In this document: one piece after another, positions 37,264 to 46,500 of the stretch | Layout: each line of letters starts with the position of its first letter | Numbering within the stretch: the stretch's first letter is position 1 | NCBI GenBank assembly: GCA_027490195.1 | Contig: JAIXYN010000066.1 | Span: 1 to 64,000 of the forward strand | Origin: Verrucomicrobiaceae bacterium | Lineage (GTDB): Bacteria > Verrucomicrobiota > Verrucomicrobiia > Verrucomicrobiales > Verrucomicrobiaceae | Reading direction: 5' to 3' | Length of the DNA stretch: 64,000 nt | Program-made: the position numbers and the translations under genes | The notes under the pieces: generated by a model | The model's input: the letters and a program-made list of their open reading frames with translations, nothing else | The model's database searches: none | What the model was told of the DNA's origin: nothing

Positions 37264-38384
37264 TCAACTGGCTTCGACTCCTGGTCTATCGACTGACGCT
37301 GGCGGTGCTGCGGCTCCTGCCGCAGGGCAGGGGGCGTCGTTATCGGCTGGCCATTCTGAAGCTCGACCGGCTGGGTGATGCCGTGCTTGCGCTAGGGGCG
37401 GTGCGTCTCCTGGTCAGGGAGTTCGGGGCCTCGGAGACTTTGCTCATTGTCTCCACGGTGGCCGAGCCTTTGTTTCGACGCGAATTTCCAGAGGTCAAAC
37501 TCTTGGTGATGCCGCCTTTTTGCGAACGATTCTGGCCTGATTTCGTGAGGACCATGGCTCGGCATGCGCCGGAATTACGCACGATCAAGGCAGATCATCT
37601 GGTCTGTTTGCGTCATCAGGCATCCGATTATCTGCATGCCATTGCAGCGTTGGTGCAGGCGCGGCAGGTGCATGCCACCCACTGGACCAAATCCTGGGAA
37701 CGAGTTTGCCTGAGCTATCCCCAAGGCCGCAGGTTGCCCTACCCGGAGCAGACGGCGGAGGGGTGTCTGGAACTGGAGGCGCACCGCAGGGTGGTGGAGA
37801 GCGTACTTGGACATCCCGTGGCGGTTCATGACATTCTGCCAGTTCTGAAGGCCAGCAAATTTGAAGCCAGCACAACGTTGCTGGTATGTCCGATGACTGG
37901 CAGCGCTATCCGGCAGTATCCGCCCGTGAGCCTGGTCAACGCAGTTGCATTGTTTTTGTCAACCGCACCCGGCATGCGCGTGACTTTTTGCATCCCTCCG
38001 GGAATGGATCGAGCGCCTTGGAAAGATGCAGTCAAAGAAGCTGGCATCACACCGCAGGCAGCCTGGGTGCAGCCGGAGAATCTGGAAGAACTGCTGCAGG
38101 TCATCAGCGCCGCGCGGCTGGTGCTGGCACCCGATTCAGCGCCTGCCCATCTGGCTTCTGCCATGAATAAGCCTGGCGTGTTTTTGCTCGGGGGCGGGCA
38201 TTACGGTATGTTTGCCCCCTGGCGGCGCAGTTCACTGCAGGTCTGGCTGAATCACCCGATGAACTGCTATCAATGCCAGTGGAACTGCATGCATCCTGAG
38301 CCCTATTGCATGACCCTCATTTCACCGGCGGCTGTTGCTGAGGCGTTGCGGTCCGCTTATGCCGCAGGAGAGGAAGCTGTCTGA
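37260..38384 (+). CDS. Glycosyltransferase family 9 (heptosyltransferase-like)
   Basis: 374 residues from the ATG overlapping the previous stop (37260). The N-terminus has a hydrophobic/basic segment followed by I-L-K-L-D-R-L-G-D-A-V-L-A-L-G-A-V-R, the hallmark of GT9. The second domain has A-P-D-S-A-P-A-H-L-A-S-A near residue 294 (the family's D-S-x-x-x-H-x-A) and a Cys-rich C-terminus (C-Y-Q-C-Q-W-N-C). GT9 enzymes transfer heptose or related sugars onto lipid A-core or glycans. The 3' end overlaps the convergent FkbM gene by 28 bases. Confidence 0.85.
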   Translation: MINWLRLLVYRLTLAVLRLLPQGRGRRYRLAILKLDRLGDAVLALGAVRLLVREFGASETLLIVSTVAEPLFRREFPEVKLLVMPPFCERFWPDFVRTMARHAPELRTIKADHLVCLRHQASDYLHAIAALVQARQVHATHWTKSWERVCLSYPQGRRLPYPEQTAEGCLELEAHRRVVESVLGHPVAVHDILPVLKASKFEASTTLLVCPMTGSAIRQYPPVSLVNAVALFLSTAPGMRVTFCIPPGMDRAPWKDAVKEAGITPQAAWVQPENLEELLQVISAARLVLAPDSAPAHLASAMNKPGVFLLGGGHYGMFAPWRRSSLQVWLNHPMNCYQCQWNCMHPEPYCMTLISPAAVAEALRSAYAAGEEAV

Positions 38385-39130
38385 TTTTTCAGCGCAAAAA
38401 AGCAGTCTGCATAACTCGCATTCGTGGTCAGCGTCACAGGCTCTTCATAGTGGTCAGCGAGCAGGCTCTGGACTGCCGCGAGATTTTCGTGTCGGACTTC
38501 GACGCAGATGGCGCGCGGCAGAAAGCGGTGCAAATCCAGCCCGCGCAGAGCCGCGACCTCGGCACCTTCCACATCCAGACTCAGTAGGTCGAAAACTGGC
38601 GGAGTACCACTTTCCGCCAGCACATCGGTTAAAGTGCGCACGGGTGATTCAACAAATTGCTCCAACGGCGGCAGGCCCTGTCCTTTGAGCCCAGCATCAG
38701 CACGTGCCTGTTCTGTGGCTTCATCTGCCAGGGCACCGCAGACCATGGTCATGAGTCCGGCATGGCGCAGGCGGACTGTGCGGCCGGAATCTTCGGGAGC
38801 GCCGAGAACACAAGAGATCACCCTCGATTCTTTGCGGCGCTGCCGGCAGCGCTTGGCAAGCTGCGGCAGGGGCTCAATCAACACGCCGCGCCAGCCCTTT
38901 ATCTTCGCAAAATAGTAGGTGTTGCTCTGCTGGAATCCATCATAGGCACCGGCTTCGACAAACCATCCGCCATGGCGTGGCAGCAGACGTTCGAGTTTTT
39001 CATCCAACTGGTGCAGGGCTGGGCGTGACAGCCACCCGATGCGAAAAAACTCCAGCACTGGTCTGACCAGATTGATGAGCCGGTCGCGCCGCGTGAAGAT
39101 GGAACGGTAAGGTAGCTGCTCTGAGTTCAC
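38357..39130 (-). CDS. FkbM family methyltransferase
   Basis: The frame is open to a TTG at 39223, but residues before the GTG at 39130 do not look like protein, so I choose 39130 (258 aa). No ATG is available. Key features: G-G-W-F-V-E-A-G-A-Y-D-G (the SAM-binding loop, about residue 55), a central region with R-T-L-T-D-V-L, D-L-L-S-L-D-V-E-G-A-E near residue 188, and I-C-V-E-V. These are the FkbM motifs for O-methylation of sugars and related substrates. It converges on the GT9 gene, overlapping its last 28 bases, and plausibly modifies the same surface glycan. Confidence 0.8.
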   Translation of the reverse strand: MNSEQLPYRSIFTRRDRLINLVRPVLEFFRIGWLSRPALHQLDEKLERLLPRHGGWFVEAGAYDGFQQSNTYYFAKIKGWRGVLIEPLPQLAKRCRQRRKESRVISCVLGAPEDSGRTVRLRHAGLMTMVCGALADEATEQARADAGLKGQGLPPLEQFVESPVRTLTDVLAESGTPPVFDLLSLDVEGAEVAALRGLDLHRFLPRAICVEVRHENLAAVQSLLADHYEEPVTLTTNASYADCFFALKNQTASSPAA

Positions 39131-39523
39131 GCCGTTTGTATCAAGTTGCCATACACCAAGGGCGCCAAGGCACCACCCCAATGAGGCACCACACACTGCT
39201 GGCGGGTGAAAAGGGAGGGGCAAGAGGTGTCGCTTATGACATGGCTAAAACCAGGGGAATCAATCACGTTCATCCCATAGGATACGCCGGGAAGTTCGGC
39301 CAGCAAATGATCGCAAAAGGTGGGAAAGGGCTGTGTCTGTGGAGCGCGGCGTCCAGATGAATAAAATTAAGCGCATTTCCTATTTTTTGGGGTGGTGTTG
39401 CGATGGCCCGTCACTGCAAGGCGGCGGGAGGTATGGGATGAAGCTAAAAAAAATGCTCGCGCTCAATTCCGTAACTGGACAAATCGAATGATGTCTCCTA
39501 TAAATGAAAAAAATATCCTAAAC
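39131..39523. other. Intergenic stretch, possible small minus-strand ORF
   Basis: On the minus strand, about 65 codons read openly from a TAA near 39370 to a TGA that shares GTGA with the FkbM start (39130). The peptide (C-D-H-L-L-A-E-L-P-G-V-S-Y-G-M-N) has plausible composition but no recognised family and could be the remnant of an upstream coupled gene. The plus-strand bases after 39360 are AT-rich and probably hold the promoter of the next gene. Confidence 0.3.
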
Positions 39524-40726
39524 ATGAATAAGCTCTGCGTGACCATAACCGCCCTGTTTGCTTGCATTCTCACCATGCAGGCTGTGGAAATCGATCCGCT
39601 TGGGTACGTGACCGTGAACTTGGCTGGCAACTCGGACTCTTATGTGTACATCCCCTTCAAGCGTGCACCTGAGTTTGTCGGGGTGGCTTCAACTCTTTCG
39701 GCCAACGGCACCTACGACTCCGGTGAGCCTTTCACAGACGGCAACAACAGTGGTTCGTGGGATAATGGAGAAGCCTTCACGGACACCAACAACGTCATTG
39801 CCCTCGGCGGAACGCCTGGCCTGACCGTCAATCAATTCGTGTACGTTGCGGTCACGCAGCCCAAACGCTATTACGTGTTTTTGAAATCCGGCACACGGGC
39901 AGGCATGTATTACACGGTCGTTTCCAATGCAGCCGCTTCGCTGACCGTGGACACCGCAGGTGACGATTTAAGCACCGCGATCAATTCAACCACGACTCTG
40001 GAAGTCATCCCATATGATACTTTGGGGTCAATTTTTCCGGGGGGAGTGGGGGTTCATTCTAGTGCTACCCATTCGGCTTCCTCTAACGTGCGTTTGTCTT
40101 CGGTGTTAATACCGGATCACGTAACGGCAGGTAAGAATTTGGCCTTCCCTATCTCATATTACTATTACTCAGGAACTGCTGCCCCTGGGGCAGGATGGAG
40201 GCGCGCTGGGTTCTCGGGGACGATTGCCAACGACGATATTCTTCTTCCAGATACTTTTTTCGCGGTTAGACATAATATTGCAACAGCAACTACAGTCACC
40301 TTTTCTGGCACAGTCCAGATGGCACAACTGACCACACCGATAGGAACAATTGCTGCATCGACAGACCAGGACAACGCGGTAGCGTTGCCTTTTGCCACCG
40401 AAATGACTCTCGCCCAACTTAAACTGTATGAATCGGGTGCATTTGTTGGCAGCGCAACTCACTCAACAGCCGCACGTCAGGATGTAGTTTTGGTTTGGGA
40501 CAACGGAGTCCCTGGGAAAAACAAAGCGGCAGACGCAACTTATTATTACTATACTGGTACTAATCCGCCAGGCCAGGGGTGGCGAAAATCTGGAGATTCT
40601 GGTACCCTTGTTGATAACACCATTGTCGTTGGTCCGAATAAAGCAATTGCCATTCGTAAAAAGGCTACGGCCCAAGCTGGTTCAGTGCTCTGGACTGTTC
40701 GGCCCCCCTATGTTCCTGCCAATTGA
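39524..40726 (+). CDS. TIGR02597-like secreted protein
   Basis: ATG 39524 gives 400 residues with a short signal peptide (I-T-A-L-F-A-C-I-L-T-M-Q-A). It begins E-I-D-P-L-G-Y-V-T-V-N-L-A-G-N, the start typical of the TIGR02597 proteins of Verrucomicrobia. It contains their paired Y-Y-Y-Y-(S/T)-G-T-x-x-P-G-x-G-W-R units (residues ~220 and ~345) and L-P-D-T-F-F-A-V-R. An insert of D-S-G-E-P-F-T-D-G-N-N-S-G-S-W-D-N-G-E resembles EF-hand-like or calcium-loop repeats. GC is lower than in neighbours after residue 170. Function unknown. The next gene is 40 bases downstream and probably co-transcribed. Confidence 0.7.
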   Translation: MNKLCVTITALFACILTMQAVEIDPLGYVTVNLAGNSDSYVYIPFKRAPEFVGVASTLSANGTYDSGEPFTDGNNSGSWDNGEAFTDTNNVIALGGTPGLTVNQFVYVAVTQPKRYYVFLKSGTRAGMYYTVVSNAAASLTVDTAGDDLSTAINSTTTLEVIPYDTLGSIFPGGVGVHSSATHSASSNVRLSSVLIPDHVTAGKNLAFPISYYYYSGTAAPGAGWRRAGFSGTIANDDILLPDTFFAVRHNIATATTVTFSGTVQMAQLTTPIGTIAASTDQDNAVALPFATEMTLAQLKLYESGAFVGSATHSTAARQDVVLVWDNGVPGKNKAADATYYYYTGTNPPGQGWRKSGDSGTLVDNTIVVGPNKAIAIRKKATAQAGSVLWTVRPPYVPAN

Positions 40727-40765
40727 TATTGTTCCCTTCTGACTATAAACCTTGCAAACAACGAT

Positions 40766-41419
40766 ATGACTCGACGAATCCTTTTGTGCGCCGCCTTACT
40801 GTTTCTCGTAATATCCCCCGCGAGTGCAACCATTGCTTTTTTGATCGATGGTGATACATTAAAGGATTCTACTGGTGGCGCACTCGGTCAATCGAGTTTG
40901 TTTATGCTCGTTTCGAGTACCACTAACGGCACATTTGATGCCATCACCGAAGGTTCTTTCACTGCGGTTGGCAGCCTCCTCAATGCGGATGATAGAATCC
41001 TATTCAGAGGTGATTTGCTTGGGAGTCCTAACGTTAATGGAGTGCTTCAAGTCGGAACGGGCGCTCTCACTCTCAATACCGGCCTCCTTACCAACTGGAC
41101 CGTCGGAGATCCACTTGCTCTCCTTTGGTTTCCTACCCTTACAGCTGGCTCAAACACGATTCCAGCAGGAACAAAATATGGCTTGTATACCAACGCAAGC
41201 GCAGTCGATGGTTCAGATCCTTGGATTACTCCAGCTGATGGCACCACCGATCACAGTCTTCTATTTTACACAACCGACGGTCTTAATCTTGGACCCGGCA
41301 GCAATCCTGCTTCTGCCGGCAATGCCTCCCTTACCGTGGCTGCAGTCCCAGAACCCAGCCGTTCGATGCTGGGCCTGATCGGTTTTGGTATGCTGGCTCT
41401 CCGCCGCCGCCGTCGCTGA
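40766..41419 (+). CDS. PEP-CTERM sorted protein
   Basis: 217 residues with a signal peptide at residues 1-21 and a C-terminal sorting tail: V-P-E-P-S-R, then a hydrophobic helix (L-G-L-I-G-F-G-M-L-A-L), then R-R-R-R-R. In exosortase-carrying bacteria this tail is cut and the protein is delivered to the envelope or matrix. The middle is a beta-rich Gly/Thr/Asn domain of unknown fold. It follows the TIGR02597-like gene by 40 bases; TIGR02597 and PEP-CTERM genes are often neighbours in this phylum. A terminator follows. No exosortase gene is in the window. Confidence 0.88.
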   Translation: MTRRILLCAALLFLVISPASATIAFLIDGDTLKDSTGGALGQSSLFMLVSSTTNGTFDAITEGSFTAVGSLLNADDRILFRGDLLGSPNVNGVLQVGTGALTLNTGLLTNWTVGDPLALLWFPTLTAGSNTIPAGTKYGLYTNASAVDGSDPWITPADGTTDHSLLFYTTDGLNLGPGSNPASAGNASLTVAAVPEPSRSMLGLIGFGMLALRRRRR

Positions 41420-41446
41420 TTCCGCCTTACAATTTGATTTCCCATG

Positions 41447-41480
41447 AGCCTGCTCGGATTCGTTCGAGCAGGCTTTTTCT
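41447..41480 (+). terminator. Rho-independent terminator
   Basis: 10-bp stem AGCCTGCTCG / CGAGCAGGCT (41447-41456, 41465-41474), 8-base loop, T-run. It closes the TIGR02597/PEP-CTERM pair and lies between convergent genes, so it may serve both strands. Confidence 0.85.
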
Positions 41481-41526
41481 TTCACAGGTTCTGAGACCAA
41501 CCTTGGGAAGGGTAGGGGGCCAAGGC

Positions 41527-43281
41527 TCACTGGGCCAATTGCAAAAACACCCGTTCTTCGGGCAGGAGCCCTTCGGAGTGGATTTTTTCGGCGATTTGGT
41601 AGGCTTGGGAAACTTCACCGCCTGCGGAGGTTAGCAGGCCGGCATAAACGGCTTTTTCACCCATGGAAAAGTCACTTGTATCCACCACCTTTTGAAGGAC
41701 AACGGAAGCGTGTGCCAAGTCATGCAGCCGGTAGGCTTTGAGTGCTTCCAGCAAAAGGTCGGAAGCGCTTCTGGTGGCGGTTGCGCTATCCGACAAGGTG
41801 GTCTCGAGTTCCACACCACGGAGGAGGCACAGGTAGTCGTGCCTTCTGATAAATTGAAGATCGCCCGGCTTTATCTTGAGGAGTCTGGCGGCGAGGGAGG
41901 CCAGCAACGCGGAGTCGTTCTGAATGGAGGCCATTTTCCAGCACTTCTCCAGCATCTGCACCTCATCTGCTGAGCCAGGCTGAGCCAGCGCTAGGTAGGC
42001 CTGAAGCGCCAACGCCGGCATATGCCACGATTCGGCGAGAGTGGCGGCGCCCATCAGAGCCAAGGCGTCTTTTTCCGAAACACCCTGCTGGATGGCTTCT
42101 TCGAGATGCGCACGGGCAGCTTTGATGTCCGAAGGATTCAGATTTCGTGCCGCCAGTGCCCGCCAGCCGGCGGCACGTGAATTCGAGACAGGAAGTCTTT
42201 TTCCTTTTTTCAGCAGATCCATCAATTCCTGCCACCTCTGTTGCTCCTTCAGCCCTTGGGCAACCATAGGAAACAGGGCAGGTGATTCGAGCAGTACACT
42301 CGCCGGAGCAAGTTCGCAAATTTTGGCGTATTCCTTCTCCCTGGCCAGCCAAGCGGCGACCTGTGCCAGGATGACGGGCCCGCCCGTTCTACAGCGGTCG
42401 ATTTCTGCCTGGATCGTTTTTTCACGCCGCGCTGGGTGCAGGCGAATGAGGGCGGAAATGATCACGAGCCGGTCATCCAGCGTGATGTCGGGATGCGCTT
42501 CTGCCAGTTTCAGCAACTGTTCCGCCTCGGCCAAAGTCAGTTCGCTTCGTCGGCTCAGAGCCCTGACGGCATCGAGTCCACTCCGGCCTTTATTTACGGC
42601 CATTTTAAAGAGAACCTTCCATGCCGCATCCTGGATCTCAGGGAAGGGGCCATCCAGGTCTTTGACTGCCTTGCGGAACGCCACCTCCGGCTCGTCCGGA
42701 AAAAGCTGGAAGAGTTGAAGCTCGAGCTCTGCTGCTTCTTGAAGGTTGCCTTCGTTTCGGAGAAGATCGATGTTGAGTTTCATCGCCATCAAGCCGGAAC
42801 GCTGGGAGGACGAGAGACGGTCCCAAGCGGCTCTCGCCCGCCGAATATCTCCGGTGCGAAAACGTGCTTGGCTAAGCCACAATACGTCGTCTGGCTGTTC
42901 ATTTCCTGCCAGTGCCAGCTTTTCAAGGGTATCCGCCAACAGCGCTGGCTCAACGGAAGCTTTTTGCAGGTATTGGGCAAGCAGCCGGAGGAAGTCTGGT
43001 GTTTCGCGGGTGGGGCCCTGCACTTGCCTAATCGCACTCAGTGCTTCTGGCAGATTACCAGCGATCAAGGCCTCTCTTGCCTTGGCTACGAACTGGCTGG
43101 ATTGGAACTTCCTGACGACGTCGAACTTTTTCAAGACCACGACGGTGATTCCCAGCAAAACCAAGCCGATCATCACCCATCCCAGTATGGCAAACAAAGA
43201 GAGACTGCCGCCTTTTTGGGGAATCAAGGATTCGGCGTTGGTATCCGGGATCTCGGGTTTCGGCGGGGGGAGGGATTCCAT
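41527..43281 (-). CDS. Membrane-anchored TPR-like alpha-solenoid protein
   Basis: ATG 43281 gives 584 residues; the upstream open frame to 43362 is not protein-like. A proline-rich cytoplasmic start is followed by one transmembrane helix (residues ~25-46, G-W-V-M-I-G-L-V-L-L-G-I-T-V-V-V-L), then ~530 residues of alternating helices with TPR-type spacing (A-L-x-A-G-N-x-x-E-A-L; A-R-A-A-W-D-R-L). No enzyme motif. Such proteins usually scaffold envelope or secretion complexes on the outer face of the inner membrane. Monocistronic, divergent from the following repeat protein. Confidence 0.7.
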   Translation of the reverse strand: MESLPPPKPEIPDTNAESLIPQKGGSLSLFAILGWVMIGLVLLGITVVVLKKFDVVRKFQSSQFVAKAREALIAGNLPEALSAIRQVQGPTRETPDFLRLLAQYLQKASVEPALLADTLEKLALAGNEQPDDVLWLSQARFRTGDIRRARAAWDRLSSSQRSGLMAMKLNIDLLRNEGNLQEAAELELQLFQLFPDEPEVAFRKAVKDLDGPFPEIQDAAWKVLFKMAVNKGRSGLDAVRALSRRSELTLAEAEQLLKLAEAHPDITLDDRLVIISALIRLHPARREKTIQAEIDRCRTGGPVILAQVAAWLAREKEYAKICELAPASVLLESPALFPMVAQGLKEQQRWQELMDLLKKGKRLPVSNSRAAGWRALAARNLNPSDIKAARAHLEEAIQQGVSEKDALALMGAATLAESWHMPALALQAYLALAQPGSADEVQMLEKCWKMASIQNDSALLASLAARLLKIKPGDLQFIRRHDYLCLLRGVELETTLSDSATATRSASDLLLEALKAYRLHDLAHASVVLQKVVDTSDFSMGEKAVYAGLLTSAGGEVSQAYQIAEKIHSEGLLPEERVFLQLAQ

Positions 43282-43520
43282 GACAAGACGTGAGATTATC
43301 TGCCTGATAAGGCAACGGGACAAGCACCTCCGCAACAACATCATGGATTGGCAGAGCGGCAAGCTGCAGGGGATAATCGCGTGAGGCAGATCGCCCGTTC
43401 TCTGAACAAAATCGGGTTCAGGGTGTCTTTAGAGGGCCGCCATGCTCGCTTTCTCTTCAAGGATTGACGCCAGCAGGCCGCTTCGCTAGCATCACTGTTT
43501 TTCTCTTCTCTGATCGTCCA

Positions 43521-46500
43521 ATGCCAATGGCTTCTTGCTCCTTCTCGCACCAGGCTGTCCGCCTTTTTATCTTCAGCTTCCTCGCTCTGGCATTCACCAG
43601 TGCTGCGGTGGCGGCTCCGAATGCACCGACCAATCTTAGATGCGCAGTCACTGGCTCAAATGCCTTTGCGCTGATCTGGGATGATAATTCGACGGATGAA
43701 ACCAACTTTGAGTTGGTGATCAATTCCGCTAGCACTTTCGCATTAGGCGCCAGTCCTGGTACAGGCACCATAAGCACGAATCTTTCAGGCCTCACAGGCA
43801 CTGTGACGTTCCAAATCCGCGCCACCAATGGTTCGGGTTCGTCAGTGTCGAACATCGTGAATGTGACTTTTGCCACGTTTGGTACCCCTAGCAATCTTCT
43901 CTCCAAGATTCAAGCGGATGGAAGCGTGATCTTGATGTGGACGGACAACGCCTTTTCGGAGGCGGGCTATTTTGTGGAAATCGCCACCGCTGCCGGCGGG
44001 CCCTTTACGGTGTTGGGCAGCCCAGGTGCGAACTTCACGGGACTCATCAGTGCGCTTGCTCCTTCCACGACTTACTTTTTTCGTGTGAGGGGCTTTCAGG
44101 GTACGTCGGCGAGTCCCACAGCGACTACGGCTTATTCATCCGTTGCCTCCTTCACGACGCCGGTGCTCACGCCGCCAACGAGTCTCACGGCCACATCTGC
44201 TTCGGAAGGCACGGTGAATCTGAGCTGGGCGGACAACTCGGCCGTCGAGGGCGGGTATGGGGTGTATTCCCGGCTGAGCGGCAGCGGCAGCTACACGCTG
44301 CTCGCTTACGCCGCCCCGAATGCCACGACCTACCCGGTGACGGGGCTGACCGCTGGCACTGCGTATGATTTTCGGGTGACCGCCGCTTTCCAATCCGCCA
44401 CCATCATCGAATCGGCACCAAGCAACACGGCCAGCGCGACGACGAAGGACGGCTTCACCAGTGGCACAGCGCCGCCCATCTTTTTCAATCAGGCGTTTTC
44501 ATATCAGGCGGTGGTTACCACCGGATCCGCCCGGACTTCATGGAGCATCACGGGTTTGCCAACTGGCCTTAACTTTAACAACTCCACGGGAGCAATCACC
44601 GGTACGCCCACGGTCACGGGGGCATTCAACTGTCCCATGTCCGCCACTTTCGCGAACGGTTGGACGGCCACCAACACGCTGCAACTGCGTGTGATACGAG
44701 CGCCCGGAGCGCCGGTGCCCGCGACGACGATCACTACGCAGACCCTCGCTGTGGGCGGGAACACTTCCGTGGCGCTTGGGGACAAATTTTCTGACCCGGA
44801 CTCCGAATCCGCCGTGCGCATCGTCACCAACATCGGGACGATGGACTTCATCCTTTTCAACTCCGCCACTCCGCTGGCCGTGGCGAACTTCCTGAGCTAT
44901 GTGAATGCAGCGGTGAACAACTACAATGGCGCGGTCTTCCATCGCGCGATCTCCGGCTTTGTTGCGCAGGCCGGCGCTTTCAAAGTGCAGTCCGCACCGA
45001 ACAATTTTAGCGTGACGCCGACAAGCGCCTCTCCGACCAACGAGCCTGGCATCTCGAATCTACGCGGGACCGTGGCGATGGCGAAGATTGGCGGCAATCC
45101 GAACAGCGCCACGAATCAGTTTTTCGTGAATCTGGGTAACAACAGCAGCAATCTGGACCGCGACAGCGGCAGCCCAAATGCAAACGGAGGGTTCACCGCG
45201 TTCGCACGCGTGGCTGGGAACGGCATGACGGTGGCCGACGCCATCGGCGGCCTTCCAAACGCAACCTACAGCGTGAATCTTGGCGGAACCTCCACGAGCA
45301 TGGACAACTGGCCGCTTACCTCCTCAAGCGCTGCCATGGACACGACCAAAGTGGTTTCGATCACCTCGGCAGCGCCGGTGGCGGTCTTGAGTTACGCGGT
45401 GACGGGAAACACCAGCCCCGCCGTGGCCAGTGCCACGATCAGCGGCACGAACGTGCAAATCAATGCACTCGCCGGTGGTCAGACCAACGTGACGGTGACT
45501 GCGACGGATCTGGATGGCAGCACGGTGTCGCAAACCTTCAACGTCACGGTCAATCAAGCCCCAACCATCACGAGTTCCCCGCCGCCAGCCGCCATCGTGA
45601 ATGGGGCGTACAGCGTCAGCTACACCACGACGGGATTTCCAGCACCCACCTTCAGTGTGACCTCGGGAGCGTTGCCGACCGGCTTGAGCCTGAGCACAGG
45701 AGGAGTGATCTCGGGGACACCCACGGCAGCCGGTACGTTCACGGGGACGGTGACCGCCAGCAATGGCATTGGCACGGCAGCCACGCAGAACTTTAGCATT
45801 ACGGTGAATCAGGCACCTGCCTTCACCAATGGGCCGCCGTCTGGTGCTGGCGTGTTAGGCACGGCCTACACCTCCTTTACCTACACGTTCACCGGCGCAC
45901 CTGCGCCGACCTTCACGGTGACCTCGGGAGCCTTGCCCACGGGTTTGAGCCTGAGCACAGGTGGGGTAATCTCAGGGACACCCACGGCAGCCGGCACCTT
46001 CACAGGCACGGTGACCGCGAGCAATGGCATTGGCACGGCAGCCACACAGAATTTCAGCATCACGGTCAATCAGGCACCTGCATTCACCAATGCGCCGCCG
46101 TCTAGCGCAGGCGTGTTAGGCGCGGCCTACACCTCCTTTTCTTACACGGCCACCGGCTCACCGGCACCCACCTTCGCGGTAACCTCGGGAGCTTTGCCCA
46201 CGGGTTTGAGTTTGAGCACTGGCGGAGTGATCACGGGTACGCCGACTGTGGTGGGAACCTTCACAGGCACGGTGACCGCGAGCAATGGCATTGGCACGGC
46301 AGCCACACAGAATTTCAGCATCACAGTCAATCAGGCACCTGCATTCACCAATGCGCCGCCGTCTGGCAGCGGCGTGTTCGGCACGGCCTACACCTCCTTT
46401 ACTTACTCTGCCACCGGTTCACCGGCACCCACCTTTACGGTGACCTCGGGAGCTTTGCCCACGGGTTTGAGCCTGAGCACGGGCGGAGTGATCTCAGGGA

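Noticed and set aside
39136-39360. 74-codon plus-strand frame
   Set aside because: Basic low-complexity product lying opposite a better minus-strand reading; no family or context.
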